Both the position numbers and the translations under genes were made by a program. Source: Pantoea allii (GTDB lineage: Bacteria > Pseudomonadota > Gammaproteobacteria > Enterobacterales > Enterobacteriaceae). From it: DNA of 64,000 nucleotides. Location of the stretch: NCBI RefSeq assembly GCF_002307475.1, contig NZ_NTMH01000035.1:1-64000 (forward strand), read 5' to 3'. Positions 36,172 through 44,118 of this stretch are shown in pieces. Position 1 is the first letter of the stretch. Each line of letters opens with the position of its first letter. The notes under the pieces are model-generated. The model was not told where the DNA came from. It searched no databases and was given only the letters and a program-made list of their open reading frames with translations.

Positions 36172-37239
36172 TTATGCGGGAAGAATCCAGCCGTCATTAA
36201 CAGCAATACTTACGGTGTCGTTCACCGCAAGCGCAGAAACATCATCAAGGGCCAGGGTGAAAGAGACATCCGGCTGCGCCAGCGGGCACAGGTGAATGTC
36301 GTAATGACCGCCACGGTAGATAATGCGTTCAACCTGCGCGTTAAACTGACCGCGATTAACAGGCATCAGGCGGAAACTGGCACGATGAAAGCTGGCTTTG
36401 CCGTGGGGTAACGTTGCCTGCTGCGCTGAGCAGCGCAGCAGCAGTCGTGCGCCGAACAGCATGACCGATGCCTGCCCCTGTCCCACCGGTTCAATATCCT
36501 GTACCGGCAGAACCCGTCCCTCATCAATGAAGGTGGCGACCATCTCGTTGGCGGGCTCGCGCCACAGCGTTTGGGGCGAAGCAAACTGCATGACCTGCCC
36601 CGCATTCAGCACCACAACGCGATCGGCCAGCGCCATCGCTTCGCGCTGATCGTGGGTGATGTAGACCAGCGTTGCCCCACTGTGACGATGAAAGCGGCGA
36701 AACTCCTCTTCCATCGCGCTACGCAAATGCACGTCAAGGTTAGCCAGAGGTTCATCAAGCAGGACCAGCCTGGGCTTTGCCACCAGGCAGCGGGCCAGCG
36801 CCACGCGCTGACGTTGGCCGCCGGACAGATCGGCCGGGCGACGATCGGCAAAGGGCAACAGATCGACCAGCGTCAGGGCTTGCCGGATACGATCCGCCCG
36901 CTCTGTACGGTTCACGCCGTTGACTTTCAGGCTGTAGCCCACGTTTTCGGCTACCGTCATGTGCGGCCAGAGCGCGTAGTTTTGAAATACCACGCCAAGA
37001 TCGCGACTTTCGGGGGGAAGATGAAAACCCTGAGTGGCAAACAAGGTGTCGCCTACCCAGATCTCACCGCGTTCCAGAGTTTCGAATCCGGCTATCAAGC
37101 GGAGTAAGGTTGTCTTGCCGCAGCCGGAGGGACCCAGCACGGCGATAAATTCACCCTGCTGGATCTCCAGCGATACCGCGTTAAGAACCGGCTGCGCCGC
37201 GAAGGCTTTATGCAGCCCGGAGAGTGAAATTGCGGCCAT
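36172..37239 (-). CDS. ABC transporter ATP-binding protein
   Basis: A 355-residue ATPase: Walker A GPSGCGKTT, Q-loop VFQNYALWPHM, signature LSGGQRQRVALARCL, Walker B LVLLDEPLANLD and switch His ITHD. About 120 C-terminal residues form a TOBE-like regulatory domain (VERIIYRGGHYDIHL). This length is typical of PotA/FbpC/PhnT-type importers. It is the first gene of the operon, with the Pho-box candidate about 55-70 bp before its ATG. The binding-protein gene follows 15 bp later. Confidence 0.95.
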   Translation of the reverse strand: MAAISLSGLHKAFAAQPVLNAVSLEIQQGEFIAVLGPSGCGKTTLLRLIAGFETLERGEIWVGDTLFATQGFHLPPESRDLGVVFQNYALWPHMTVAENVGYSLKVNGVNRTERADRIRQALTLVDLLPFADRRPADLSGGQRQRVALARCLVAKPRLVLLDEPLANLDVHLRSAMEEEFRRFHRHSGATLVYITHDQREAMALADRVVVLNAGQVMQFASPQTLWREPANEMVATFIDEGRVLPVQDIEPVGQGQASVMLFGARLLLRCSAQQATLPHGKASFHRASFRLMPVNRGQFNAQVERIIYRGGHYDIHLCPLAQPDVSFTLALDDVSALAVNDTVSIAVNDGWILPA

Positions 37240-37291
37240 GATTACGTCGCCTGTGCCATAAACGTTCTATGCAAAACGTTACGACACATTG

Positions 37292-37309
37292 ATGACAACA
37301 CCGTGACAG
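37292..37309 (-). promoter_or_regulatory. Candidate Pho box upstream of ABC operon
   Basis: On the minus strand CTGTCAC-GGTG-TTGTCAT: two 7-base repeats, each matching 6 of 7 bases of CTGTCAT, separated by the canonical 4 bp (though GGTG is not AT-rich). A TAACGT element (37276-37281), which could be a -10, begins 10 bp downstream of the box, as in PhoB-activated promoters. The box sits between the OlsF-like stop codon and the ATPase ATG. Confidence 0.55.
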
Positions 37310-37313
37310 CAGG

Positions 37314-39020
37314 CTACTTCGGCAGATGGACCGCCACGTAGCGCTCATAGCGCGACGGCTTAATTTTGGTGAGATCCGCCAGAACCAGCCCGTCAATACA
37401 GTTGTTGAAGTCGGGGTCGCTGCCAAAATCAATAAACTGCACGCCGCCGGGTTCGTACACTTCGCAATACTGTTTGTAGAGCGTCGGGATTGCCACGCCG
37501 AGGTTGCTGAGCAACTGCTTCAGCCGCTGGAGATCCTCTTTGTAATCATTGCCGCTGAACTGGGCCAGCACGTCAGGCAGCGAGGCCGGATAAGGACAGC
37601 GCGACGTGGCCAGAGGGAAGTCCGTCGGAAAATAGATGCGGTAGAAGGCCACCAGCAAATCACGCGCCGCCAGCGGCATGGTGCCAGAAATAGAGACCGG
37701 TCCGAACAGATAGCGCACCTCAGGGTATCTGGCGACGTAAGCCCCGATGCCCAGCCAGAGATAATCCAGCCCGCGTTTGCCCCAGTAAGCAGGCTGGATA
37801 AAGCTACGTCCCAGCTCGATGCCCTGACGCAGGATAGGGATCATGCGTTCGTCGTAATGAAACAGGCTGTGACTGTAGAGTCCTTCCATGCCGCGGCGTT
37901 CCAACTGTTCGCCACCGGGAATAAACCGATAGGCACCGACGATTTCCAGCTCTGCATCGTCCCACAGGATCAGGTGATAGTAGTCATCATCGTAGCTGTC
38001 TAAATCACGTCGGCGACCGCTGCCCTCGCCCACGGCACGAAAGGCAATCTCCCGCAGTCGGCCCAGCTCACGCAGTATCGGCACTGAGGTGGCACCGTTA
38101 CGCCGCCACAGATAGATCTGCTTGCCATCCGGGGTATTCCCCAACAGTTCGCTTTGCAGCAGCGCTTTTTTCAGGTCGGCACGATCTTCCGCCAGCGCAA
38201 TGGCGGATTCAGTCTGAAAAAGGCCCTTTTTTCCCTGCCCCAGACGATAGACATGTTTACGCACGCGCTTTGCCAGCTCTTTGCCTGGCGTGTGGCCGTC
38301 GTGCCAGTGCGCAAACGGAATCTGCGCACCGATACGCAGTTTGATGCGCATTCCGCGCTGTTTAAACATTTCCCGCACCAGCATTAACATTGCCACAGGC
38401 GGTGCGACTTTGGCGGTAGCATAGAACAGCCAGCTGTTTCGGCCCTCAACGTGTACCGGCACCAGCGGTGCCCGCGCTTTCGCCGCAAGACGCAGGAAGC
38501 TGTGATGCCATTCACGGTCACGCACGCCCGCACTGCTAAGACGGGACACTTCACCCGCCGGGAAGATAATCAGCACGCCCTGATTGCTAAGATGCTGCTG
38601 CATGCTCTGCAACTGCTGGCGGCTGGTGCGGTTCCCAATATTGTCGACGGGCAACATCAGGCTGTTGAGCGGTTCCAGCAGCATAATCAACCGGTTAGCC
38701 ACAATTTTCACGTCGGGGCGCACCTGTGATATCGCATGCAGTAACGCCATGCCGTCAATGGTTCCCAGTGGATGGTTGGCCACGATGACCACTGGCCCGC
38801 GCGGGGGGATCTGCTCCAGATCGCGCTCGCTAAGCTCGCAACGTACATCAAGGTGCTCCAGCACCTGCTCGACCATATCCAGGCCTTTCAGGTGAGGATA
38901 GCGCGCGGCAAATCGCTGGAATTCATCTTCACGTAAGATCCACTTCAGAATCCGTTTCTGCCAGTTGGCGGGATGCTGGTTGGGCCAGAAACTCTCAATA
39001 ACCTGATCGACTGAAAACAT
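37314..39020 (-). CDS. olsF: OlsF-like bifunctional ornithine lipid synthase (acyltransferase + GNAT fusion)
   Basis: A 568-residue fusion. The N-terminal half is a PlsC/OlsA-like acyltransferase with NHPLGTIDG (H83, D89), FPAGEVSR (153-160) and a WLFYATAKVAP segment. The C-terminal half (from about 300) is an OlsB/GNAT-like domain: RLREIAFRAVGEGSGRRRDLDSYDDDYYHLILWD, then ELGRSFIQPAYWGKRGLDYLWLGIGAYVAR. OlsF of Serratia proteamaculans has this layout and makes ornithine lipid alone: the GNAT half attaches a hydroxyacyl chain to ornithine, the PlsC half adds the second chain. Ornithine lipids contain no phosphorus and accumulate under phosphate limitation in many bacteria. Family assignment is by architecture. 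The start has weak AAGG 5-8 bases upstream. Confidence 0.8.
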   Translation of the reverse strand: MFSVDQVIESFWPNQHPANWQKRILKWILREDEFQRFAARYPHLKGLDMVEQVLEHLDVRCELSERDLEQIPPRGPVVIVANHPLGTIDGMALLHAISQVRPDVKIVANRLIMLLEPLNSLMLPVDNIGNRTSRQQLQSMQQHLSNQGVLIIFPAGEVSRLSSAGVRDREWHHSFLRLAAKARAPLVPVHVEGRNSWLFYATAKVAPPVAMLMLVREMFKQRGMRIKLRIGAQIPFAHWHDGHTPGKELAKRVRKHVYRLGQGKKGLFQTESAIALAEDRADLKKALLQSELLGNTPDGKQIYLWRRNGATSVPILRELGRLREIAFRAVGEGSGRRRDLDSYDDDYYHLILWDDAELEIVGAYRFIPGGEQLERRGMEGLYSHSLFHYDERMIPILRQGIELGRSFIQPAYWGKRGLDYLWLGIGAYVARYPEVRYLFGPVSISGTMPLAARDLLVAFYRIYFPTDFPLATSRCPYPASLPDVLAQFSGNDYKEDLQRLKQLLSNLGVAIPTLYKQYCEVYEPGGVQFIDFGSDPDFNNCIDGLVLADLTKIKPSRYERYVAVHLPK

Positions 39021-39673
39021 AGTTAACCTTTCGTGCCTGTCCCGGAGATACAGCGAAAGTAAGTCGCATTGTTTGCACTTTTATGAATAACGAGTGGTCG
39101 AGAGGCAAATATGTTGGCGCAGTCAGCGACACATGGGTGCCACATCAGGTTTTTAGCCATAAAAACAGAGGGATAAGGCAGGATATTTCACCGGGGCGAT
39201 ACGGTAAAAAAGGAAACGGACAAAAGACTGCCGCGCGCATTGGCGAAAAGTGCGTACCCGAGGTCATGAGGGAAATGCGCGAAAGTCAGTATCACTACTC
39301 GAACTGTGGCATTGGCCCCGCTGAGGTGATTCCGGCACTGTTGTCGAAGCATCGCCGCGGGCTTCAGTTACATGCTCTACTGGCAGAACTGACTAGTAAC
39401 GACCATAAAGTGGAGGGAGCTTGAAGCGATCCGCCTGCATCTGGCAGAACAGAGAAAGCTGTTAGCAGCACTGACGACTCATGGACAATACATCACCCAG
39501 CTAGCGGCAAAATGAAGCCTCAACGTTAGCCTGAATGCGCCGATAACTAAGGCGCATTCGTTTGGCAATTGTTGCGATAAGACTAGTGGTATTAGTTGCG
39601 TATTATTCACGCTATGCATAAACTGCAACCAGATTGGTAAGTCAACCAAAGGTTGAATGCCTAAGGAGTAAAC
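39021..39673. other. Gap with phage-like debris
   Basis: The open frame 39083-39424 has an unlikely composition and no good ribosome site, so I do not call it. In another frame about 39415-39515 reads ELEAIRLHLAEQRKLLAALT, which looks like the end of a small phage-type helical protein without a start. A perfect hairpin, GAATGCGCC-9 bases-GGCGCATTC (39533-39559), closes it. The rest must carry the promoter of the next gene. Confidence 0.45.
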
Positions 39674-39886
39674 ATGAAGAGATCGACTCGTCGTTTTATG
39701 ACAGCGGCAGGTAGTGTGTTTGATCTGATTCCGGCTACAGACTACTCAGAGTTTGTTGATCGTCGTAGTGATGCTGAAGCCATTAGTTCAGATTTCCAGG
39801 CGATTGGTGATGATATAAGGAAATCAATGAGGTCTTATGCAAGGATCAGAGCCAAAGCAACAAAGCGCCAGTTGGCCACTCGCTGA
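39674..39886 (+). CDS. Small conserved-looking protein paired with DUF2335 gene
   Basis: A 70-residue basic protein (RSTRRFMTAAGSVFDLIPAT, then YSEFVDRRSDAEAISSDFQAIGDDIRKSM, ending RAKATKRQLATR). A strong AAGGAG lies 5 bases before the ATG. I recognise no named domain. Its end overlaps the DUF2335 gene by 50 bases in another frame, so the two are probably co-translated. Small proteins of this kind precede DUF2335 genes in prophages and islands, from memory of such regions. It could bind nucleic acid, given its charge. Confidence 0.6.
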   Translation: MKRSTRRFMTAAGSVFDLIPATDYSEFVDRRSDAEAISSDFQAIGDDIRKSMRSYARIRAKATKRQLATR

Positions 39887-40370
39887 AGAAGAAATTGAAA
39901 ACACTGCCGCTGAAGAAGATGCAGAAACAACCGAGCTAGCCCTCAAGATTGAGGAAGAGCTTAACGAAAATCCCGTGGTTCTTGAGAGGCTTCTCTCAAG
40001 ACCACAGTTCAGAGCAATAATCAGTCAGCAGTCTTTCAGAGGCCCCTTGCCTCCGCCTGCCATGCTTCGCGAATACAATGAAATTGTTGAAAATGGCGCA
40101 GAGCGTATTATGGCAAAAGGCGAGAAAGAACAAGCTCATCGCCATGCAGTAAAAGATAAAATCGTCGATGGCACACTCGCGCGAGATACTCGTGGTCAGT
40201 GGATGGCGTTTACAATCACTGTATTTGTCCTCGCCATTGCGGCCATTTTTGCCTGGAAAGGTAACACTGTTTTCGCTGGTACACTTATCACCATTGATCT
40301 CATTGGTCTGGCATCAGTGTTTCTTTTGGGCAGAACTAGCATATCGCCATCTGAAAAAGATGATAACTAA
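39837..40370 (+). CDS. DUF2335 membrane protein
   Basis: A 177-residue protein. An acidic N-terminal part (EEIENTAAEEDAETTELALK) is followed by the DUF2335 hallmark FRGPLPPPAMLREYNEIVENGAERIMAKGEKEQAHRH and two hydrophobic helices near the C terminus (FTITVFVLAIAAIFAW and GTLITIDLIGLASVFLLG). Such proteins are common in prophages and genomic islands, and their function is unknown. The ribosome site GAGG is 4 bases before the ATG, inside the upstream gene. A strong terminator follows. Confidence 0.8.
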   Translation: MQGSEPKQQSASWPLAEEEIENTAAEEDAETTELALKIEEELNENPVVLERLLSRPQFRAIISQQSFRGPLPPPAMLREYNEIVENGAERIMAKGEKEQAHRHAVKDKIVDGTLARDTRGQWMAFTITVFVLAIAAIFAWKGNTVFAGTLITIDLIGLASVFLLGRTSISPSEKDDN

Positions 40371-40381
40371 TATTAAAAATC

Positions 40382-40405
40382 AGCCCGCGAAAGCGGGCTT
40401 TTTTC
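40382..40405 (+). terminator. Strong intrinsic terminator after DUF2335 gene
   Basis: AGCCCGC-GAAA-GCGGGCT followed by TTTTTT: 7-bp stem with a GNRA loop and a good T-run. It begins 11 bases after the DUF2335 stop. It faces the end of a convergent lipoprotein gene. Confidence 0.92.
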
Positions 40406-40713
40406 TAATGGCATTTCGTGGTTTTCAGGATTTGAAGCTGATTCAAACGTTGTTGTGCTTTATCTTTGGCGCTTTCCTTAGCCAACCCGTTACCTATACC
40501 AAAATCAGCAATAAAACCTAAAACAGTCCTGGCATCGAACTGCCCCGTTCGGTCGATCTCGCTTTGAATACTATGCATCTTTGCGATTTCCTGCTCAATA
40601 GCTCGGCAATCAAAAGCTGCAGACTCCTCAGGTGTGAGTTGAGGTGACTGTGGATACTGTTTTGTTGCACATCCAGCCAGAAATAAAACACAGAGTATTA
40701 AAATTTTTCTCAC
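40405..40713 (-). CDS. Small lipoprotein, possibly phage-derived
   Basis: A 102-residue product starting MRKILILCVLFLAGCATKQ: signal peptide with lipobox LAGC and predicted lipidated Cys15. The mature part is helical and charged (FDCRAIEQEIAKMHSIQSEID, ending KDKAQQRLNQLQILKTTKC). The segment VLGFIADFGIGNGLAKESAK resembles small phage or enterobacterial lipoproteins, but I cannot name the family. It converges on the DUF2335 gene, sharing its terminator. Promoter side is AT-rich. Confidence 0.7.
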   Translation of the reverse strand: MRKILILCVLFLAGCATKQYPQSPQLTPEESAAFDCRAIEQEIAKMHSIQSEIDRTGQFDARTVLGFIADFGIGNGLAKESAKDKAQQRLNQLQILKTTKCH

Positions 40714-40999
40714 TTAAATTCCTATTATTAAAATTTTTTCGGGACCATAGCAATTCTAAGAGCCCAGCACGTCCAACAAAAATAGCAGTCATTATCAGTC
40801 AGAAGTCGCCATCGGCACCGAACCCACCGCCCTTCAACTAATTATATATTCCTACCGATGAAAACGATTACGCTTACGAAAAATACAAATCAAATGAATA
40901 CCTTGAGGGCGTCATTTACTCCGTAATTGCTTAAGTTATCGTAAGCAAGAATTACGCCAGAGATTATTGCGAATAAAAGAAAACCATCCGTGTTCTACC

Positions 41000-41224
41000 C
41001 TACTGCGGAGTGATGTTTTGTGGCTTCCACCAATAAGTCTGATTAAAATCTTTTTTTGACCGTTGCTCAACCTTGCGGAGATATCGAGATGAGACGTATT
41101 CCTGCATTTGATTGAAGATCATATGATCCAAAGCCGCTTTTGCGTACCAAAGATTAGCACCAGGACTTAATCCTTTTTCAAGTTTTACCAGGCCGCCGCC
41201 GGTCTGTTCTCGCTTACCTTCCAC
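41000..41224 (-). pseudogene. Truncated phage structural-gene remnant (C-terminal end)
   Basis: A frame of 74 codons that could begin at GTG 41224 but has an in-frame TAG only about 10 codons further upstream. GGGLVKLEKGLSPGANLWYAKAALDHMIF and FNQTYWWKPQNITPQ look like the C terminus of a large phage virion protein seen in Enterobacteriaceae prophages, from memory of similar tails. Nothing upstream continues it, so I treat it as a stump. No strong ribosome-binding site is seen. Confidence 0.5.
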
Positions 41225-41376
41225 GGCATTGAGCGATATTCCCTACCTCAGCTTAACCACGTCGTCCACCAACCAGGCAACCGGGCCTATCATTTATGCA
41301 AAATCTTAATACTGCTGGCGATAACGGCATTCGTACTCGTTCGCCACCGCTTGACAAGAAAAGGCGGAACCGGTTT

Positions 41377-41400
41377 CCGCTGCCGGTTTGTCGGCAGCGG
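41377..41400 (-). terminator. Hairpin after cupin gene
   Basis: CCGCTGCCG-GTTTGT-CGGCAGCGG: perfect 9-bp stem, 38 bases beyond the cupin stop. The T-run is not strong. Confidence 0.55.
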
Positions 41401-41438
41401 CACTGTCATTAATCCTGAGCAGCCGGTCCCGTTTCGCG

Positions 41439-42041
41439 TTACTGGTTGTGCATCATGGTCGCAACCGGGAGCCAGATCTCGGTCATCGCGCCCGCTTTAC
41501 CGGTGAACGGGTCCCGTTTCGGCAGCGCTACTGTTTTCACTTTTTCCTGCGACAGCTTCAAATGGGCAATTTCATCGCGCAGGATTTCAGGTTTCAGGCC
41601 TTCCGGATAGGCACCCACCGCCAGGAAATCTTCGCTGGCAGACACCTGTCGATGTCCGACACCGGCCGGGATCAGCACGGCATCGCCTGCCCGCAGAGTA
41701 ATCATACGACCACTGTCGCCACCAAACAGCACTTCCGCCCAGCCTTCAGCCACGCCGAGGAGCTCATGCGTGTTGGGATGGTAATGCATGTAAGGGAACA
41801 GCTGATCGCGCCAGTCGGGTGGCCAGCCATTTTTTTCAAACGTCTGCTCGAACCAGGCGGCGATATACTCTTCATCCTCTGGCACCACGCGCGGCCAGAT
41901 AATGAGCGGTAACGGATTATTCGGCACTCCGCCAGACGGACTGGCGAACATCAAATGCTGAGGGTTATCTGATGCCCCGGCTGAAAATGTTCCTGCTGCG
42001 AAAGACATCAGCAACATCAGACTGGAAGTTTGGGCAGTCAT
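41439..42041 (-). CDS. Secreted cupin-fold protein (YjlB-like)
   Basis: A 200-residue protein. The start is ATG 42041 (MTAQTSSLMLLMSFAAG), preceded by AAGGAG at 7-8 bases; the longest frame adds 22 residues that look like noise. A probable signal peptide ends near FSAGAS. The cupin barrel contains LFPYMHYHPNTHELLGVAEGWAEVLFGG and GDAVLIPAGVGHRQV. Its histidines (HYHP.NTHE and GHRQ) could bind a metal, as in YjlB-type cupins. Function of this group is unknown. It is transcribed in the same direction as the salvage operon but is separated from it by a terminator. Confidence 0.8.
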   Translation of the reverse strand: MTAQTSSLMLLMSFAAGTFSAGASDNPQHLMFASPSGGVPNNPLPLIIWPRVVPEDEEYIAAWFEQTFEKNGWPPDWRDQLFPYMHYHPNTHELLGVAEGWAEVLFGGDSGRMITLRAGDAVLIPAGVGHRQVSASEDFLAVGAYPEGLKPEILRDEIAHLKLSQEKVKTVALPKRDPFTGKAGAMTEIWLPVATMMHNQ

Positions 42042-42179
42042 ACAATGTCTCCTTTTTTCTTTAGTGTGACAAAGGTCGCAGGGTTTGTAATGTGCGCTAT
42101 GCATCACAATTTACACAACCACCCTAACTCGCTAACCAAAGCCAAATTAGTTGTTAACAATTTCACCCTAAGTAAGTAA

Positions 42180-42217
42180 GTCTCTTTTACGTGGTAGGAT
42201 TAATCTGTAAAAGAGAC
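42180..42217. repeat. Inverted repeat upstream of cupin gene
   Basis: GTCTCTTTTAC (42180-42190) and GTAAAAGAGAC (42207-42217) are perfect 11-bp complements around 16 bases. It lies about 140 bp before the cupin start: possibly an operator or a degenerate insertion end. Confidence 0.45.
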
Positions 42218-42336
42218 AACGCCCGTGGTTGCACGCTGAACCGGCAGTCGCTGCGCATCCGTCAAAGTGAAGATTAAGGCTAATAACCCCAGAAAATGAC
42301 GGGCCGATGACAAGGCATTAATCTGTTTCGCGAAGA

Positions 42337-42363
42337 CAAAAAAAACCCGCCAGGGCTGGCGGG
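42337..42363 (-). terminator. Intrinsic terminator of the salvage operon
   Basis: CCCGCCAG-CC-CTGGCGGG then a run of eight to nine T on the minus strand, about 50 bases after the last gene. A classic strong terminator. Confidence 0.9.
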
Positions 42364-42414
42364 TCGATGCGCGGTGATGTCCTGTGGCTGACGCCATTTT
42401 CAGGCTCATCTGAC

Positions 42415-43314
42415 TCAGTAAACAATGCCGGGTGGATTGACGGTGGAATGGGCGACCGCTTCATCCTCTTCGCCCCAACGCTGGAGAACCTGCTGATACT
42501 GCCCGCCGGCAATGGTGCCATCCAGCGCGGTTTGCAGCGCCGCAGCCAGGCCGTTGCCCTTTTTGGTGGTCACCGCCACCCAGGCGCGGAACGGCCCCTC
42601 GCCGACTATTTTCGTTTGCCCGCGCGACGCCACTTTCCATGCCGCCGTAGAATGCGGGCCAAACAGCGCATCGGCCCGCCCGGAGAGCAGAGAGAGCGTC
42701 GCCGAGGCATCATCCGTCAGGTAGATGGGTTGGACAGGGGGCAACCCTTTGGCCCGGTTCTGCGCGTCCCAACTGAGTAAAATGCGCTCCTGATTGGTGC
42801 CTGATGCCACGATGATGCGCTTGCCCGCCACGTCTGCCGGTGAGTTGATCGTGCTGACAGGACTGTCCGCTTTGACGACAAAGGCGTGGTTATCGGCACG
42901 ATAGGTGGCAAAATCAAACTTCTTTTTCCGCTCTTCGGTGACCGCAATGTTAAACATGGCCACGTCGTAGCGTCCGGCGCGAATCCCCAGCGGCCAGTCC
43001 TCCCAGGACGCGGGGACCAGCTTAAGTTTCAGCCCCAGACTGTCCGCCAGCAGGCGGGCAATGTCAGGATCGCTGCCAATGCGGGTCAGGTTATCCGACG
43101 CCAGCAGCGCCAGCGGGGGCGAATTGGTGGCAGAGGTCGCCACGGTTAAGGTGCCCGGCTCAACAAAATGAAAATCCGCCGGGATTTTTTTTACCGCGTC
43201 GGGATTCACCGGCGCATGAATCGGCTGTTCATTGTTGGCGGCATCCCGTTTTTCCCCGGCAAACACCGCGCCGCTCACCAGCATCGCCAATAGCGTCAGA
43301 TACGCATATTTCAT
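42415..43314 (-). CDS. Polar amino-acid ABC transporter binding protein (paralogue 1)
   Basis: A 299-residue binding protein with a Sec signal peptide (ends near GAVFAGE). SDPDIARLLADSLGLKLKLVPASWEDWPLGI and DVAMFNIAVTEERKKKFDFATYR are the family core for type II amino-acid binding proteins (YxeM/FliY-like). It is the last gene of the long minus-strand cluster that also holds a second, clearly related binding protein at 45561-46499. Only one permease and one ATPase serve both, so the two may differ in substrate. Related systems import cystine or S-modified cysteines. Confidence 0.9.
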   Translation of the reverse strand: MKYAYLTLLAMLVSGAVFAGEKRDAANNEQPIHAPVNPDAVKKIPADFHFVEPGTLTVATSATNSPPLALLASDNLTRIGSDPDIARLLADSLGLKLKLVPASWEDWPLGIRAGRYDVAMFNIAVTEERKKKFDFATYRADNHAFVVKADSPVSTINSPADVAGKRIIVASGTNQERILLSWDAQNRAKGLPPVQPIYLTDDASATLSLLSGRADALFGPHSTAAWKVASRGQTKIVGEGPFRAWVAVTTKKGNGLAAALQTALDGTIAGGQYQQVLQRWGEEDEAVAHSTVNPPGIVY

Positions 43315-43323
43315 CTCGGCCTC

Positions 43324-44118
43324 TTATAATACGCGAGCCAGAAAGCGGCGCGTTCTTTCATGACGTGGATGGTTTAACACTTGCGTACTGCTGCCCTGCT
43401 CCACAATTTTACCGTCCACCATGAACACCACGTTGTCGGCCACCTCACGGGCAAAGCCCACTTCATGCGTGACGATCACCAGCGTCGTACCTGACCGGGC
43501 GAGCTTTTTAATCACGTCCAGCACCTCCCCCACCAGTTCGGGGTCCAGCGCTGACGTCGGCTCATCAAACAGCATGACGCGCGGTTGCAGCATCAAGGCC
43601 CGGGCAATCGCTATGCGCTGCTGCTGACCGCCAGACAGATGACGAGGCCAGGCATCGGCTTTATGGCGCAGGCCCACAATATCCAGGAGCTCGCCCGCCC
43701 GGGTTATCGCCTCGCGCTTTGAGAGCTGGCGATGGGCGATGGGCGCTTCGATTAAATTTTCCAGCACCGTGAGATGGGGAAACAGGTTGAAGTTCTGAAA
43801 GACATAGCCAACGTTAATGCGCTGACGCAGAATCGCCCGCTCCTTCAGTTCATACAACCGGTCACCCCGGCGCTGATAGCCAATGTACTCCCCGTCAATC
43901 TGGATAAATCCTTCGTCTACCCGCTCCAGATGGTTAATGGTCCGCAGCAGGGTCGATTTTCCTGATCCTGAGGGGCCAAGAATTACCGTGACGGAACCCG
44001 GCTCCAGCGCCAGTGAGACATCGTCCAGCGCCTTGAGCTTGCCGAAACGTTTGCTGACGCCGGTCATGCTAATGGCCCCCTGCGCAGGGGATAAACGGTA
44101 ATCAATGGCTTCGGACAT
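43324..44118 (-). CDS. Amino-acid ABC transporter ATP-binding protein
   Basis: A 264-residue ATPase. The start is ATG 44118 (MSEAIDYRLSPAQGAIS), with GAGGAG at 7 bases; it overlaps the permease stop by 17 bases. Walker A GPSGSGKST, Q-loop VFQNFNLFPHL, signature LSGGQQQRIAIARAL, Walker B VMLFDEPTSALDP, and THEVGF. This length and these motifs are typical for polar amino-acid importers (GlnQ/YxeO/TcyC group). The longest frame would add 35 residues with no support. Confidence 0.95.
   Translation of the reverse strand: MSEAIDYRLSPAQGAISMTGVSKRFGKLKALDDVSLALEPGSVTVILGPSGSGKSTLLRTINHLERVDEGFIQIDGEYIGYQRRGDRLYELKERAILRQRINVGYVFQNFNLFPHLTVLENLIEAPIAHRQLSKREAITRAGELLDIVGLRHKADAWPRHLSGGQQQRIAIARALMLQPRVMLFDEPTSALDPELVGEVLDVIKKLARSGTTLVIVTHEVGFAREVADNVVFMVDGKIVEQGSSTQVLNHPRHERTRRFLARVL

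Noticed and set aside
35164..37239. Classification of the ABC importer as a ferric-iron (FbpABC) system
   Set aside because: The FbpA-type tyrosine pair is not obvious, no Fur box is seen, and the upstream site resembles a Pho box; the family alone does not fix the substrate.
39083..39424. 113-codon open frame in the relic region
   Set aside because: No ribosome site and an unnatural mix of residues; a better protein-like segment reads in a different frame nearby.
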